Positions 19,226 to 27,308 of a DNA stretch of 64,000 nt are shown piece after piece (the first letter of the stretch is position 1; each line of letters begins with the position of its first letter). Below the pieces are notes generated by a model. That model was not told the DNA's origin. It made no database searches and worked only from the letters and a program-made list of their open reading frames with translations. Location: positions 100,555-164,554 of the forward strand of contig NZ_AOGY02000062.1 of the NCBI RefSeq assembly GCF_000332455.1, read 5' to 3'. The stretch is from Leptospira vanthielii serovar Holland str. Waz Holland = ATCC 700522. Lineage in GTDB: Bacteria > Spirochaetota > Leptospiria > Leptospirales > Leptospiraceae. A program made the translations under genes and the position numbers.

Positions 19226-20358
19226 AGCAATTTGCGATAATGTGGAATCTCCCCCCCCCCACTATACGCAAGGAAAACATCATAAACAAAACCAACAAAT
19301 AATATCAAATATCCTAAAAAGAAAATTCCAGCATCCGGCAATCCTTTGGTTACCATCTGGTACAATCGAATCCCCAAAAAAACCGCATATACAATTCCCA
19401 ACACTTGAAAAACGACTTCAAATTGAGTATATACTTCCGGTTTAATAATCAAACCATAAACTAACATAAACTGTACGTAGGCGCTAAAGTATAAAATGAT
19501 TTTTGTATCAATAAAACGAGGGAAAAGGCCATCCACAAACCATAAAAAGAGTATTCCCAATACGAACACAGATGCATATTCCGCATAAATTACTAAATCC
19601 CAAGGTATATTGGGAAACATTGCATAAATGGTTTTACTTCCAATAAAGGGGATCCTAACCGCAAAAACCAAACAGAAGAACCCGAAATAAAAAGCTTCTC
19701 TCTGTTTGTTGCGATAGAAAAATAAAATAAAATGATACAAACCAAACATGAATATAGCGCCTGTTAAAGCTAAATCCATAGTACTTTGTGCCAAAATATA
19801 GTTTTGAACACTTTCTGCGAGCCCAAATACAGGTGCATTCGGAAGGCCACCCTCTTTGTGATGAAAGTTGCTAACTTCAATACGAATCTGGAGTTTGTCC
19901 TTTGCAGAAATTGTGAAACTTTGACCTTGGGCACTCGGAGTTGTAGTTTCTTTCGTATGACCAGGAACACCTGACACCAAACTTCTGTTACCCGCAATCA
20001 GTCGAAATGCCGTGCGAACTTCAGGTAAATAAACCGAATAAATCTGAGTTTCTTCCGGAAGTTTGATATCTAGCACATAAGTACCGAATCCCTTACCGTC
20101 TACTGCCCCTGATCGCAATGGTAACTGGTTCCAAAGAGCCGGCACTGGGAGATAAGTGGGAGCAGTTGCATCGGAAGGAACATCGAACTCCTCCGGAAAA
20201 TATTTCCAATCCCCCTGGAGTGCAACCGCAGAACCAGATTCAAAAGGAAATGTTCGCAAATCCAATTCACCCGAATGAACCTGGGGCGAGGGAGCAACCA
20301 TACGACAAGCCGTTGCCAAAAATGCAATGGAGAGATAGATTAATGTCTGACGGGTCAT
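19147..20358 (-). CDS. 5' part of a frameshifted 7TMR-DISM cyclase gene: signal, sensor and membrane domain
   Basis: A 403-codon frame encoding a lipoprotein-type signal (YLSIAFLATAC), an extracytoplasmic sensor domain with the 7TMR-DISM phrase SNFHHKEGGLPNAP, and about seven hydrophobic segments. The paralogue at 55611 is collinear. After the G10 tract at 19251-19260 the frame leaves the conserved path and ends at 19147 with a meaningless tail (IPHYRKLLCFCFLVC). With G11 or G8 the frame would join the downstream part as SGGG-DSTLSQIAVFLFFGVQ, which matches the last membrane segment of the paralogues. It could be phase variation, a recent mutation or a homopolymer sequencing error. Confidence 0.75.
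   Translation of the reverse strand: MTRQTLIYLSIAFLATACRMVAPSPQVHSGELDLRTFPFESGSAVALQGDWKYFPEEFDVPSDATAPTYLPVPALWNQLPLRSGAVDGKGFGTYVLDIKLPEETQIYSVYLPEVRTAFRLIAGNRSLVSGVPGHTKETTTPSAQGQSFTISAKDKLQIRIEVSNFHHKEGGLPNAPVFGLAESVQNYILAQSTMDLALTGAIFMFGLYHFILFFYRNKQREAFYFGFFCLVFAVRIPFIGSKTIYAMFPNIPWDLVIYAEYASVFVLGILFLWFVDGLFPRFIDTKIILYFSAYVQFMLVYGLIIKPEVYTQFEVVFQVLGIVYAVFLGIRLYQMVTKGLPDAGIFFLGYLILFVGFVYDVFLAYSGGGEIPHYRKLLCFCFLVCNLQLLHFVRQEPFVKKYF
19251..19260 (-). repeat. Homopolymeric G10 tract at the frameshift of the cyclase gene
   Basis: Ten consecutive C on the plus strand (G on the coding strand), just before the last membrane helix of the receptor. It is the only tract of this kind noticed in the window. 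Change by +1 or -2 restores a single frame from 20358 to 18242. Confidence 0.9.
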
Positions 20359-20434
20359 CCCTAACCTTCAGAGACTCGAAGGACACGAATTTGGAAAGGA
20401 AGTTTTCGAATTAAAAAAAATAATATTTTTTGGT

Positions 20435-20462
20435 TTGTACGACCACAATGATTACCTATTAT
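20435..20462 (+). promoter_or_regulatory. Candidate promoter of the FliG-like/fliH group
   Basis: TTGTAC, 16 bases, TATTAT, located 10 bases before the ATG at 20472. There is no Shine-Dalgarno before that ATG, so the transcript could be nearly leaderless. Assigned by eye only. Confidence 0.35.
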
Positions 20463-20471
20463 GTCTCTTAA

Positions 20472-21713
20472 ATGAAATCTTCTTCCGGATCCAATAAAGC
20501 CGCCCTTGCCTACCAAATCTTAGGTCGCTATTTACCGGATGAAGTGTTCTCTCATTTGAGTGATTCCGAGATCGAATCCCTTCTCTTAAAAGTAGAGTCC
20601 AATCCATCCCCAACTAAGGGACAGGAAAAAGACATCCTCCTTTCCTTCACGCGTTTCCTCCAAAAAAAAGGAAATCAAGGAACCGCAAGAAACCCAAACC
20701 AAGCTAACTTTGGCGGTGCCGGCTCGAAGGGCGGGTATACGAATTACGATAATAACCCAAAATCCTCGGATGGGTATGATGGCAGACTAGGCAGTCGGAA
20801 TGGAAACGAAGGCGAATATACAAATAACGCATATTCCCCTAAACAAGGGGGGAAAACGGATCCTGCCTTCGGAAATTCACCTATCGAGGGCGGTTTTACG
20901 AATAACAACGATAATCCCCAATCCCAGAGTGTGGGCGGGAAATATGCGCATAGCGAACATCCAGACACAAACGAATTGTATTCCCTCCTCCAAGAAATCT
21001 TAAAAGAGGAAGATTCTAAGTCGGGTGTTCCGCTTTGGCCCGAACTTCCGACTTATTCTTTGGAAATGCTCCGAAACCTGACCATGGACGAATCCTCCGA
21101 GGTTGTGGCCCGAATTCTTAGTTTTTCTGATCCGGAAACGGCTTCTGAGGTTCTAGCGGAATACCCGGAAAACCACAGGGAAGATATCATTTTAGCACTT
21201 TCCGAAATTGATTACCATTCGGACCGGGAAAGGGACCAATTGGAGCGATTTCTCCGGTTCAAAATGGAACTCATTCAGAAAAAAATGCCCGTTTCGAAAA
21301 TCCGCAGCCGCAAGGCAAAAACCGCGGGGGAAATTCTCACTCGACTTCCTTTTTTACCATCTCAAAATTTAATTGAACGAATTCAGAAAAAAAGCCCAGA
21401 ATATGCCGAAACTATAGTAGAACACTACTTTCGTTTGGAAGACCTCCTTCATTTAGGAAGGACGAGCCTCACTCGGTTCTTTTCTGAGATCCATCCTCTT
21501 GTCCTTGCTTGTGCATTGAAAGGAGTGGAGACAGATTTTCGTGATCAAGTTTATTCCAATTTGGAATCTTGGCTTGTGAAAGAAATTAAGATCGAATGGG
21601 ATTCGTTAGGTCCTGTCTCTTTAGCAGAAATCGAAGAAGCCCAAAAGGGAATCTTGGATAGACTACGTGAGGCAATGGATGAAGGCAAAGTGAAACTCTG
21701 GAGATTGAAGTAA
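20472..21713 (+). CDS. FliG paralogue with a Gly/Asn-rich repeat insert
   Basis: A 413-residue protein. The N-terminus (AYQILGRYLPDEVFSHLSD) resembles the FliG N-terminal domain, and residues about 190-413 align with FliG middle and C-terminal domains (ALKG in the C-terminal domain, then SLGPVSLAEIEEAQKGIL). FliG forms the flagellar switch ring and contacts the stator. A gap-free alignment of its C-terminal helix to E. coli FliG puts Gly-Arg where FliG has the Asp-Asp pair (LLHLGRTSLTR versus LVDVDDRSIQR), so torque transmission may be altered. Residues about 85-155 hold a low-complexity insert with three GGYTN-like repeats. It lies four bases before fliH. Confidence 0.8.
   Translation: MKSSSGSNKAALAYQILGRYLPDEVFSHLSDSEIESLLLKVESNPSPTKGQEKDILLSFTRFLQKKGNQGTARNPNQANFGGAGSKGGYTNYDNNPKSSDGYDGRLGSRNGNEGEYTNNAYSPKQGGKTDPAFGNSPIEGGFTNNNDNPQSQSVGGKYAHSEHPDTNELYSLLQEILKEEDSKSGVPLWPELPTYSLEMLRNLTMDESSEVVARILSFSDPETASEVLAEYPENHREDIILALSEIDYHSDRERDQLERFLRFKMELIQKKMPVSKIRSRKAKTAGEILTRLPFLPSQNLIERIQKKSPEYAETIVEHYFRLEDLLHLGRTSLTRFFSEIHPLVLACALKGVETDFRDQVYSNLESWLVKEIKIEWDSLGPVSLAEIEEAQKGILDRLREAMDEGKVKLWRLK
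20730..20930 (+). repeat. Three degenerate repeats of about 27 codons in the FliG paralogue
   Basis: Units begin at 20730 (GGYTNYDNNP), 20811 (GEYTNNAYSP) and 20889 (GGFTNNNDNP), with spacings of 81 and 78 bp. The frame is kept. They form a disordered-looking linker between the N-terminal and middle domains. Confidence 0.65.
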
Positions 21714-21717
21714 GGAT

Positions 21718-22641
21718 ATGGCAAAACTCGTCTTTAAACCCATTCAAATTGCCGACTTACAAGAAGAAGTTGAGATTCAACTTCCTGATAAGTACAAAAA
21801 GTTCCATAAAACCGACGAACAAGAAGACTTCGAGATAGACCAAGAAGGGAATATCATCGAACAATACCAAGGTCCATCGATTGAAGAAATCGAAGCGGAA
21901 CTACAAAGGTATCGCCAAGAGACAGAAGAACAAGTTCGTCAATTATTAGAAGACGCCAAAAAACAAGCCAAAGCCATTGAAGAAGAAGGAAGAACTAAAG
22001 CCTTCCAAATGGTCCAGGACTCCAAAGAAAAAATTAAATTAGAAGAAGACTCTGGCCGTGCCAAAGCGGAACAAATCTTAGATCGTGCGAAGATGGAAGT
22101 CGAACGTATGATCAAAGAAGCCGAAATGAAACAGGCGGAGATTGAACACGAGGCATACCAAAAAGGTTACGATGCAGGTCGTGAAGTAGGATTCAAAAAA
22201 GGCCAAGGGGAAGTGAGACGACTCATTGACCGACTAGGAACTATCATTGGTAAGGCGATCGACATTCGTGAAGAAATGATTGCTGCTTCTGAAAAACAAA
22301 TGGTAGAAATGATCCTTGTCATTGCAAGAAAAGTAATCAAAGACGAAATTATTGAACGTAAAGAAATTGTACTAAACAACATTCGCGAAGCAATGAAACG
22401 AATTAAAGATCGAGACAGAATTGATATTCGTGTTAACTTTGCTGACTTGGAGCTTACAACAGCACATAAGGACGAACTCATCAAACTTATGGAATCACTC
22501 CGAAAGGTCAATATCTACGAGGATTCTCGAGTGGATCGTGGTGGAGTTATCATCGAAACAGATGTGGGAGCTATCGACGCAAGGATCTCTACGCAGCTCA
22601 AAGAAATCGAAGAGGCCATTCGAAACGTCGAACCGATATGA
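21718..22641 (+). CDS. fliH: Flagellar assembly protein FliH
   Basis: A 307-residue FliH/YscL-type protein, the regulator of the FliI export ATPase. It has a long Glu/Lys/Arg-rich coiled coil (about residues 60-165), GYDAGREVGFKKG in the central region and the conserved C-terminal region (ILVIARKVIKDE, then a domain ending IDARISTQLKEIEEAI). It begins four bases after the FliG-paralogue stop, and its stop overlaps the next ATG (ATGA at 22638). fliI is not next to it, unlike the usual flagellar order; a two-gene receptor block follows instead. Confidence 0.88.
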   Translation: MAKLVFKPIQIADLQEEVEIQLPDKYKKFHKTDEQEDFEIDQEGNIIEQYQGPSIEEIEAELQRYRQETEEQVRQLLEDAKKQAKAIEEEGRTKAFQMVQDSKEKIKLEEDSGRAKAEQILDRAKMEVERMIKEAEMKQAEIEHEAYQKGYDAGREVGFKKGQGEVRRLIDRLGTIIGKAIDIREEMIAASEKQMVEMILVIARKVIKDEIIERKEIVLNNIREAMKRIKDRDRIDIRVNFADLELTTAHKDELIKLMESLRKVNIYEDSRVDRGGVIIETDVGAIDARISTQLKEIEEAIRNVEPI

Positions 22642-24623
22642 TTTCGAAAACCCGTATTTACAAACTCGTATTCGGGTTCGCATTGATTTTGTCACCAGCT
22701 ACATTCAGTTTGGTGGCGGAACCTTGCGGGACCATGATCACATCCTTCGAAAGACCTGTTGTTTTAAAAACAGATTGGTTATTTAGGAAGGGTGACAACT
22801 TAGATTGGCGTGATGAATCAGTCGAAGAATCATTTTGGGTTAAACGATCTGTTCCCGATTATGGAATTTCAAAAACAGAAAACCTAACAGGATATCACTG
22901 GTATCGCTGTTCATTCTATTTACCAGAAAACTATACAACCCCTGTAGAACCGATTGCAATCCAACTCGGCCGGATCAGAGATATTGATGAGTTTTTTCTA
23001 AATGGAACACTAATTGATAAAACAGGAACCGTTTTACCGAAAATAGAAGTAGATTTCCAAAAAATCCGAATTTATTCCCTACCGACTCACCTTCTCAAAC
23101 CGGGCCTCAACGTGATGGCAATTCGCATTTATGCAGCGACCAATCTAAATGGACTGAAAGAAGCTCCAATGATTGCCAAAGAACGTCTGTTACGTGAAGA
23201 GGTCTTTTCGAAAGAAGCATTTGCAATGGTTTGCGGGTATGTATTTATATTTATGGGGATCTATTTTTTAGTAGGTTCCATTGTTCGCGGTCGAGCCGGA
23301 GAGAACTTTTTCTTTGCTCTTTTTTCCATATTTATGGGGATCTATGTTTTACTCAGAACCCAACATCGCGATATTTTATTTGAAAATTTTACTTGGTCTT
23401 ATGTTACAGAACTTTTAGTCCTCATCTGCCTTCCTGTATTTTTTATCAACTTCATGCATCAGTATTTAAAGATGAAACGGAATGTTGTGTTACTGGTTTA
23501 CGAAGTATTCCTTTTTGCTTTATTCGTAATCACTTTATTTTTTAGAACTCCTAAGACTTGGATCTTAGTGATTGCTCTCTTTAATTATGCCTTACCAGTG
23601 GCAATGGGACTTGTGATTTACTTATTTGTAAACAATGGAAAAACAAACATTGCAAAGGTGAAATACATTCTAATTGGTATTGCCTCGTTGTTGCCTACCA
23701 TTTTGATCGACAGTCTTTCCGCTTTAGAAATCATCTCGATGCCAGGAACGCTCTATTTAGGATTTTTGATATTCCTTGTAATGATTTCAATCCAACTTTC
23801 GAACGATATTGTTTTGGGTTTGGAAAACTTTATCGAACAAGAAAAAGAACTGATCCAAATGGAAAGGGTGAAAACTGGATTTCTTATCAATTTATCCTCA
23901 GAATTCAAATCTGGAATGGAAAAAATTAAGAAGGCAATTGACAACATATCTTCCAATCACGGAAAAAATAATGCCAAAGAAGCAACCAAAGTATCTACAA
24001 AAACGGCAGCTAAGAAGAAAACCAAATCCAAATCCGGTTCTAAACTAGAGTTAGATCCTGTAAAACAAGCTGAAGATCATATATCTTACATGAGTTTTAT
24101 GGTAGAAGAAGCAATCCTTCTACGAAAATTAGAAGATAAAACATATATTCCTTTTTATGAAACCTTCTCGGTTGCAGAGTTGATTAGACACTGCGTCTCC
24201 AATGTTGAAAACCATTTGGAACAATACAGGAAAACGACTTCTATCGAAGTAAAACCGAATGATTTAGAAGTATATTTTCCAAAAGAATTGTTCTTTTGTA
24301 TCTTAAGAAATCTAATTGAAAATGCCTATCAATACACCGATCCAAAAACTGACATCGGCATAGAATTTTTTAACCGTGATGGTTATCACCAACTCATTGT
24401 TATGGATGAAGGTATGGGACTCAGCCAACTAGAAATGGAAACTATTTTTCAGAAATTTGTTAGAGGATACCGTGATAAAAAAAATGAAATCCCAGGTGCT
24501 GGCATTGGTTTAACTTTAGTTGAGGCCACAACAAAATTTCTAGGCGGAACAGTGAGTTTAAAATCAAGCGAAGGTATGGGAGCAAAATTCACAATTCGTA
24601 TCCCGGAGAAACCTAAAAAATGA
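22638..24623 (+). CDS. 7TMR-DISM histidine-kinase-like protein lacking the phosphoacceptor His
   Basis: A 661-residue protein with a signal peptide, an extracytoplasmic jelly-roll-like domain (about residues 30-190), about seven hydrophobic segments, a Lys/Ala/Thr-rich linker and a C-terminal HATPase domain. The ATP-binding boxes are present: RNLIENAYQYT (N), DEGMGLS (G1), FQKFVRG (F) and GAGIGLTLVEA (G2). At the dimerisation helix the usual S-H-E-L is S-S-E-F (FLINLSSEFKSGMEKI), so the phosphoacceptor His is missing. It starts in a 4-base overlap with fliH and ends in a 4-base overlap with the next receptor. It may act as an ATP-binding pseudokinase. Confidence 0.82.
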   Translation: MISKTRIYKLVFGFALILSPATFSLVAEPCGTMITSFERPVVLKTDWLFRKGDNLDWRDESVEESFWVKRSVPDYGISKTENLTGYHWYRCSFYLPENYTTPVEPIAIQLGRIRDIDEFFLNGTLIDKTGTVLPKIEVDFQKIRIYSLPTHLLKPGLNVMAIRIYAATNLNGLKEAPMIAKERLLREEVFSKEAFAMVCGYVFIFMGIYFLVGSIVRGRAGENFFFALFSIFMGIYVLLRTQHRDILFENFTWSYVTELLVLICLPVFFINFMHQYLKMKRNVVLLVYEVFLFALFVITLFFRTPKTWILVIALFNYALPVAMGLVIYLFVNNGKTNIAKVKYILIGIASLLPTILIDSLSALEIISMPGTLYLGFLIFLVMISIQLSNDIVLGLENFIEQEKELIQMERVKTGFLINLSSEFKSGMEKIKKAIDNISSNHGKNNAKEATKVSTKTAAKKKTKSKSGSKLELDPVKQAEDHISYMSFMVEEAILLRKLEDKTYIPFYETFSVAELIRHCVSNVENHLEQYRKTTSIEVKPNDLEVYFPKELFFCILRNLIENAYQYTDPKTDIGIEFFNRDGYHQLIVMDEGMGLSQLEMETIFQKFVRGYRDKKNEIPGAGIGLTLVEATTKFLGGTVSLKSSEGMGAKFTIRIPEKPKK

Positions 24624-26617
24624 AATCCAATGCATTCTATCGAATTTTAATATTTGGTTTCTTTTTACTTACTTACAATTGTTCTCGTTCCACAGATGAA
24701 ACTACTGTTGTGTTACGTTTGGATGGCGAAGATTGGGGAATATATTTCAATAATAACGCAGACATACTCAGCAATGAATTTAATGCAAACAATTTAGATA
24801 TTACAACAGTTCCAAGCAACTTTCGAAATTTAAACAGAAGTTACCGAGGAGCCATTTGGATCCGCAAAAGTTTCGACATCACAACGGAACAACACCAAAA
24901 ATCCTTAGCACTACAACTTGGTAAAATCTACCAATCGGATGAAGTATTTGTCAATGGTGTGCTTATCGGCAAAAACAATTCTGCATTCGGAAAAGATCCT
25001 GATGAATTTGCTTTTGGTCGACCAAGGATTTACCCAATTCCTCACGACTTATTATTGGAAGGAGAAAATGTTCTAATAATAAAAATTGATTCCTCATTAT
25101 CCACTTCAGCTGGAATTATTACTGGACCAATCCGCATTGTTACTTACGAAGAAGCTTTGAATGGAAACCTCTATGACTCTCTCGTAGAACTTATCTTTGT
25201 TGGTTTTTATTTATTTATCGCTTTATTTTTCTTTATTAACTTCTTTAACCTAAGAGATAAAAAAGAATATTTAAGTTTTAGTATCTTAGCACTTATTTTT
25301 TCTGCGTATGAATTATCGAAAAACGAAGTTCATTTTTTTCTAATCAACCATTTCGTTATATTAAAGTTTATCGAGTATTCTTTTTTGCTCATTCTTCCTT
25401 ATGGTTTTATTAAATTCATCCAGGATTTCTTTGAACTAAAACCTTTTAAATACCAAAAAATATATCTCCTAACTCAGTTTTTCTTCATAGCTGTTTTTGT
25501 TTTAGTGCACAATCCCGTATTCTGGTATAACTTTATCGGTTATTGGGACATTCATTTACTCGTTGTCATTGCTTACGCTATTTATGTTACATTTATCAAA
25601 CTTCGTGAGCAAACACGAGGGTCGGCAATTCACTTACTTGCGCTTGTTTATTTACTTTATTCTATTTTGAAAGAAATTTTAATCGAAAGAGGATATCTTA
25701 ACTCTCCATCTTCCCTCGAAACAAGTTTTTTGGTATATTTGATTTTAATGACACTCGCTTTACGATTTCAGTTTTTGATGATGAAACGAAAATTACAAAA
25801 TCGATATGAAAGATTGAAAGAAGCGGACTCATTACGTGAAAAGATATTTTATTACATGGATGCGATGATTTCAGGCCCTCTAAAATCAATGAAGGACAAA
25901 CTTATATCCTATCGCGAATCTACCCAAAAAGCTAAGGATAAAAATCTAGTCAAAGAAGTCATAGAAGTTCAATCATCCATTGACAATGTAATGGATGATA
26001 TCATCGAACTTTCAAGATTGGAAGTTCTCAAAGAAGTACCTTTTAAAGAACAAGTAAACTTCATATCATTTATCAATGAAGTAATCCCCGAAGACGATAT
26101 AACCTACTCAATTAAAGTTAATCCTGAAACAGAGATCCATAATAGTTTGGATTTAATTAACTCTGTAGTTGTAAGACTAGTTGATTTTCCTCCATTCAAA
26201 GAGTTTAATCACAATGATTTGATCATCACACAAGATTTAAGAGGAAATGTTCATTTCCGTTTTTTATTATTTCACAGTAATCCCAAAGTTTCTCAGAGAT
26301 TATTTAGTGATTTAGTCGAAAATTATAATACATTAACGCCTATAAAAGTAAAATGGGCAATCATACTTGAAATCGTTCGCCTACTCGGTGCAAAGATAGA
26401 TTTCAAAATCATAAAAAAGAAATATCTCAAAATCGACTTAGGTATTTCTGCGATTGTCCCTGTTTCTGAACTGCAACCTGTGAAGGAATCGCCAAGCACC
26501 TCACAATCTTCTGTAGCGAAAACACAAAAGGAAGACTGGAAAGTAACTTTAAAACGTATTTGGAAATTTCTAAAAGAAACTGAAATCAAAATTCCCAATT
26601 TTAAAAAGAAAAAATAA
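24620..26617 (+). CDS. 7TMR-DISM lipoprotein with a fully degenerate kinase-like tail
   Basis: A 665-residue protein. The lipobox-like LLTYNC ends a signal peptide, and the extracytoplasmic domain is collinear with that of the preceding gene (LQLGKIYQSDEVFVNG). About seven hydrophobic segments follow. The dimerisation-helix-like part (FYYMDAMISGPLKSM) has Ala where the phosphoacceptor His belongs, and none of the N, G1 or G2 boxes of the ATPase domain can be found. A Lys-rich tail ends the protein. It overlaps the previous gene by ATGA, so the two are translated together and may form a hetero-complex. The Crp/Fnr regulator gene follows after 14 bp. Confidence 0.75.
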   Translation: MKSNAFYRILIFGFFLLTYNCSRSTDETTVVLRLDGEDWGIYFNNNADILSNEFNANNLDITTVPSNFRNLNRSYRGAIWIRKSFDITTEQHQKSLALQLGKIYQSDEVFVNGVLIGKNNSAFGKDPDEFAFGRPRIYPIPHDLLLEGENVLIIKIDSSLSTSAGIITGPIRIVTYEEALNGNLYDSLVELIFVGFYLFIALFFFINFFNLRDKKEYLSFSILALIFSAYELSKNEVHFFLINHFVILKFIEYSFLLILPYGFIKFIQDFFELKPFKYQKIYLLTQFFFIAVFVLVHNPVFWYNFIGYWDIHLLVVIAYAIYVTFIKLREQTRGSAIHLLALVYLLYSILKEILIERGYLNSPSSLETSFLVYLILMTLALRFQFLMMKRKLQNRYERLKEADSLREKIFYYMDAMISGPLKSMKDKLISYRESTQKAKDKNLVKEVIEVQSSIDNVMDDIIELSRLEVLKEVPFKEQVNFISFINEVIPEDDITYSIKVNPETEIHNSLDLINSVVVRLVDFPPFKEFNHNDLIITQDLRGNVHFRFLLFHSNPKVSQRLFSDLVENYNTLTPIKVKWAIILEIVRLLGAKIDFKIIKKKYLKIDLGISAIVPVSELQPVKESPSTSQSSVAKTQKEDWKVTLKRIWKFLKETEIKIPNFKKKK

Positions 26618-26631
26618 TTTCAGATGATTTT

Positions 26632-27258
26632 ATGATTATAAATTATCTTACGCAATTAAATTCTGAATCATTAATGAAAGCATTTGAAGGATGCCAGGAA
26701 TTATCTTTTTCAAAGGATGAATTTTTATTCCATGGCGGTGACAAAGTTTCCTATATGGATTTACTAATCACGGGAGACCTACAAGTTTTTAAATACGATG
26801 GAAACATGAATGAAGTGACTTTAACGTTCTTTCGTCCTGTAAGTATCATAGCCGAGTGGGCAGTCATCCAAGGAATTCCCTATCCGGCATCTGGCCGGTT
26901 CACGAAAAATAGCACAATATTAAGAATGCCATTAACAGAAGTACAAACCCGCATTCATAAAAATATTGAACTCAATCATATTTTAATGCATTCACTGATG
27001 AATAAAATTGAAACTTTAAATTTAGCAATCAACCGTGGCCTTACGATGGATGCAATGCAAAGGGTAGCTCATTTTTTATTTTACGGGACACCCGACTCAC
27101 TAGCTTTGAAACAAATACAAATGGCATCTCTTTTGTATCTCAGACCCGAAACCTTCTCCAGAATCCTAAAACAACTAAAAGACCAGGGCCTCATTGATAC
27201 CCAAAAGGGAGAAATCTCCATTTTGGACAAAGAAGGTTTACTTAAAATTTTAGCTTAG
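26632..27258 (+). CDS. Crp/Fnr family transcriptional regulator, probable NO/low-oxygen regulator (Dnr/NnrR-like)
   Basis: A 208-residue protein with an N-terminal cyclic-nucleotide-binding-like beta-roll (about residues 15-115) and a C-terminal winged helix (about 140-205, with LKQIQMASLLYLRPETFSRILKQLKDQGLI). It lacks the N-terminal cysteine cluster of Fnr, so oxygen sensing by an iron-sulphur cluster is unlikely. Dnr/NnrR-type members sense NO through heme. Its position 51 bp before nnrS and near norCBQD, with Fnr-like boxes before nnrS and norC, makes it the obvious candidate for binding them. No strong ribosome site is seen before ATG 26632. The function is inferred from context. Confidence 0.8.
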   Translation: MIINYLTQLNSESLMKAFEGCQELSFSKDEFLFHGGDKVSYMDLLITGDLQVFKYDGNMNEVTLTFFRPVSIIAEWAVIQGIPYPASGRFTKNSTILRMPLTEVQTRIHKNIELNHILMHSLMNKIETLNLAINRGLTMDAMQRVAHFLFYGTPDSLALKQIQMASLLYLRPETFSRILKQLKDQGLIDTQKGEISILDKEGLLKILA

Positions 27259-27261
27259 TTC

Positions 27262-27275
27262 TTGATTTGAATCAA
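27262..27275 (+). promoter_or_regulatory. Perfect Fnr/Dnr-type operator upstream of nnrS
   Basis: TTGAT-TTGA-ATCAA, a perfect match to TTGAT-N4-ATCAA. A possible -10 (TAGTAT, 27297-27302) begins 21 bases after it and would place the transcription start at or next to the nnrS ATG at 27309. No Shine-Dalgarno is present there. Confidence 0.75.
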
Positions 27276-27308
27276 TGAAATGATTCTAATTATTATTAGT
27301 ATCATCGT

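Noticed and set aside
20730..20930. CRISPR-like array in the repeats of the FliG paralogue
   Set aside because: The repeats are degenerate, in frame and coding, with no identical repeat units or spacers.
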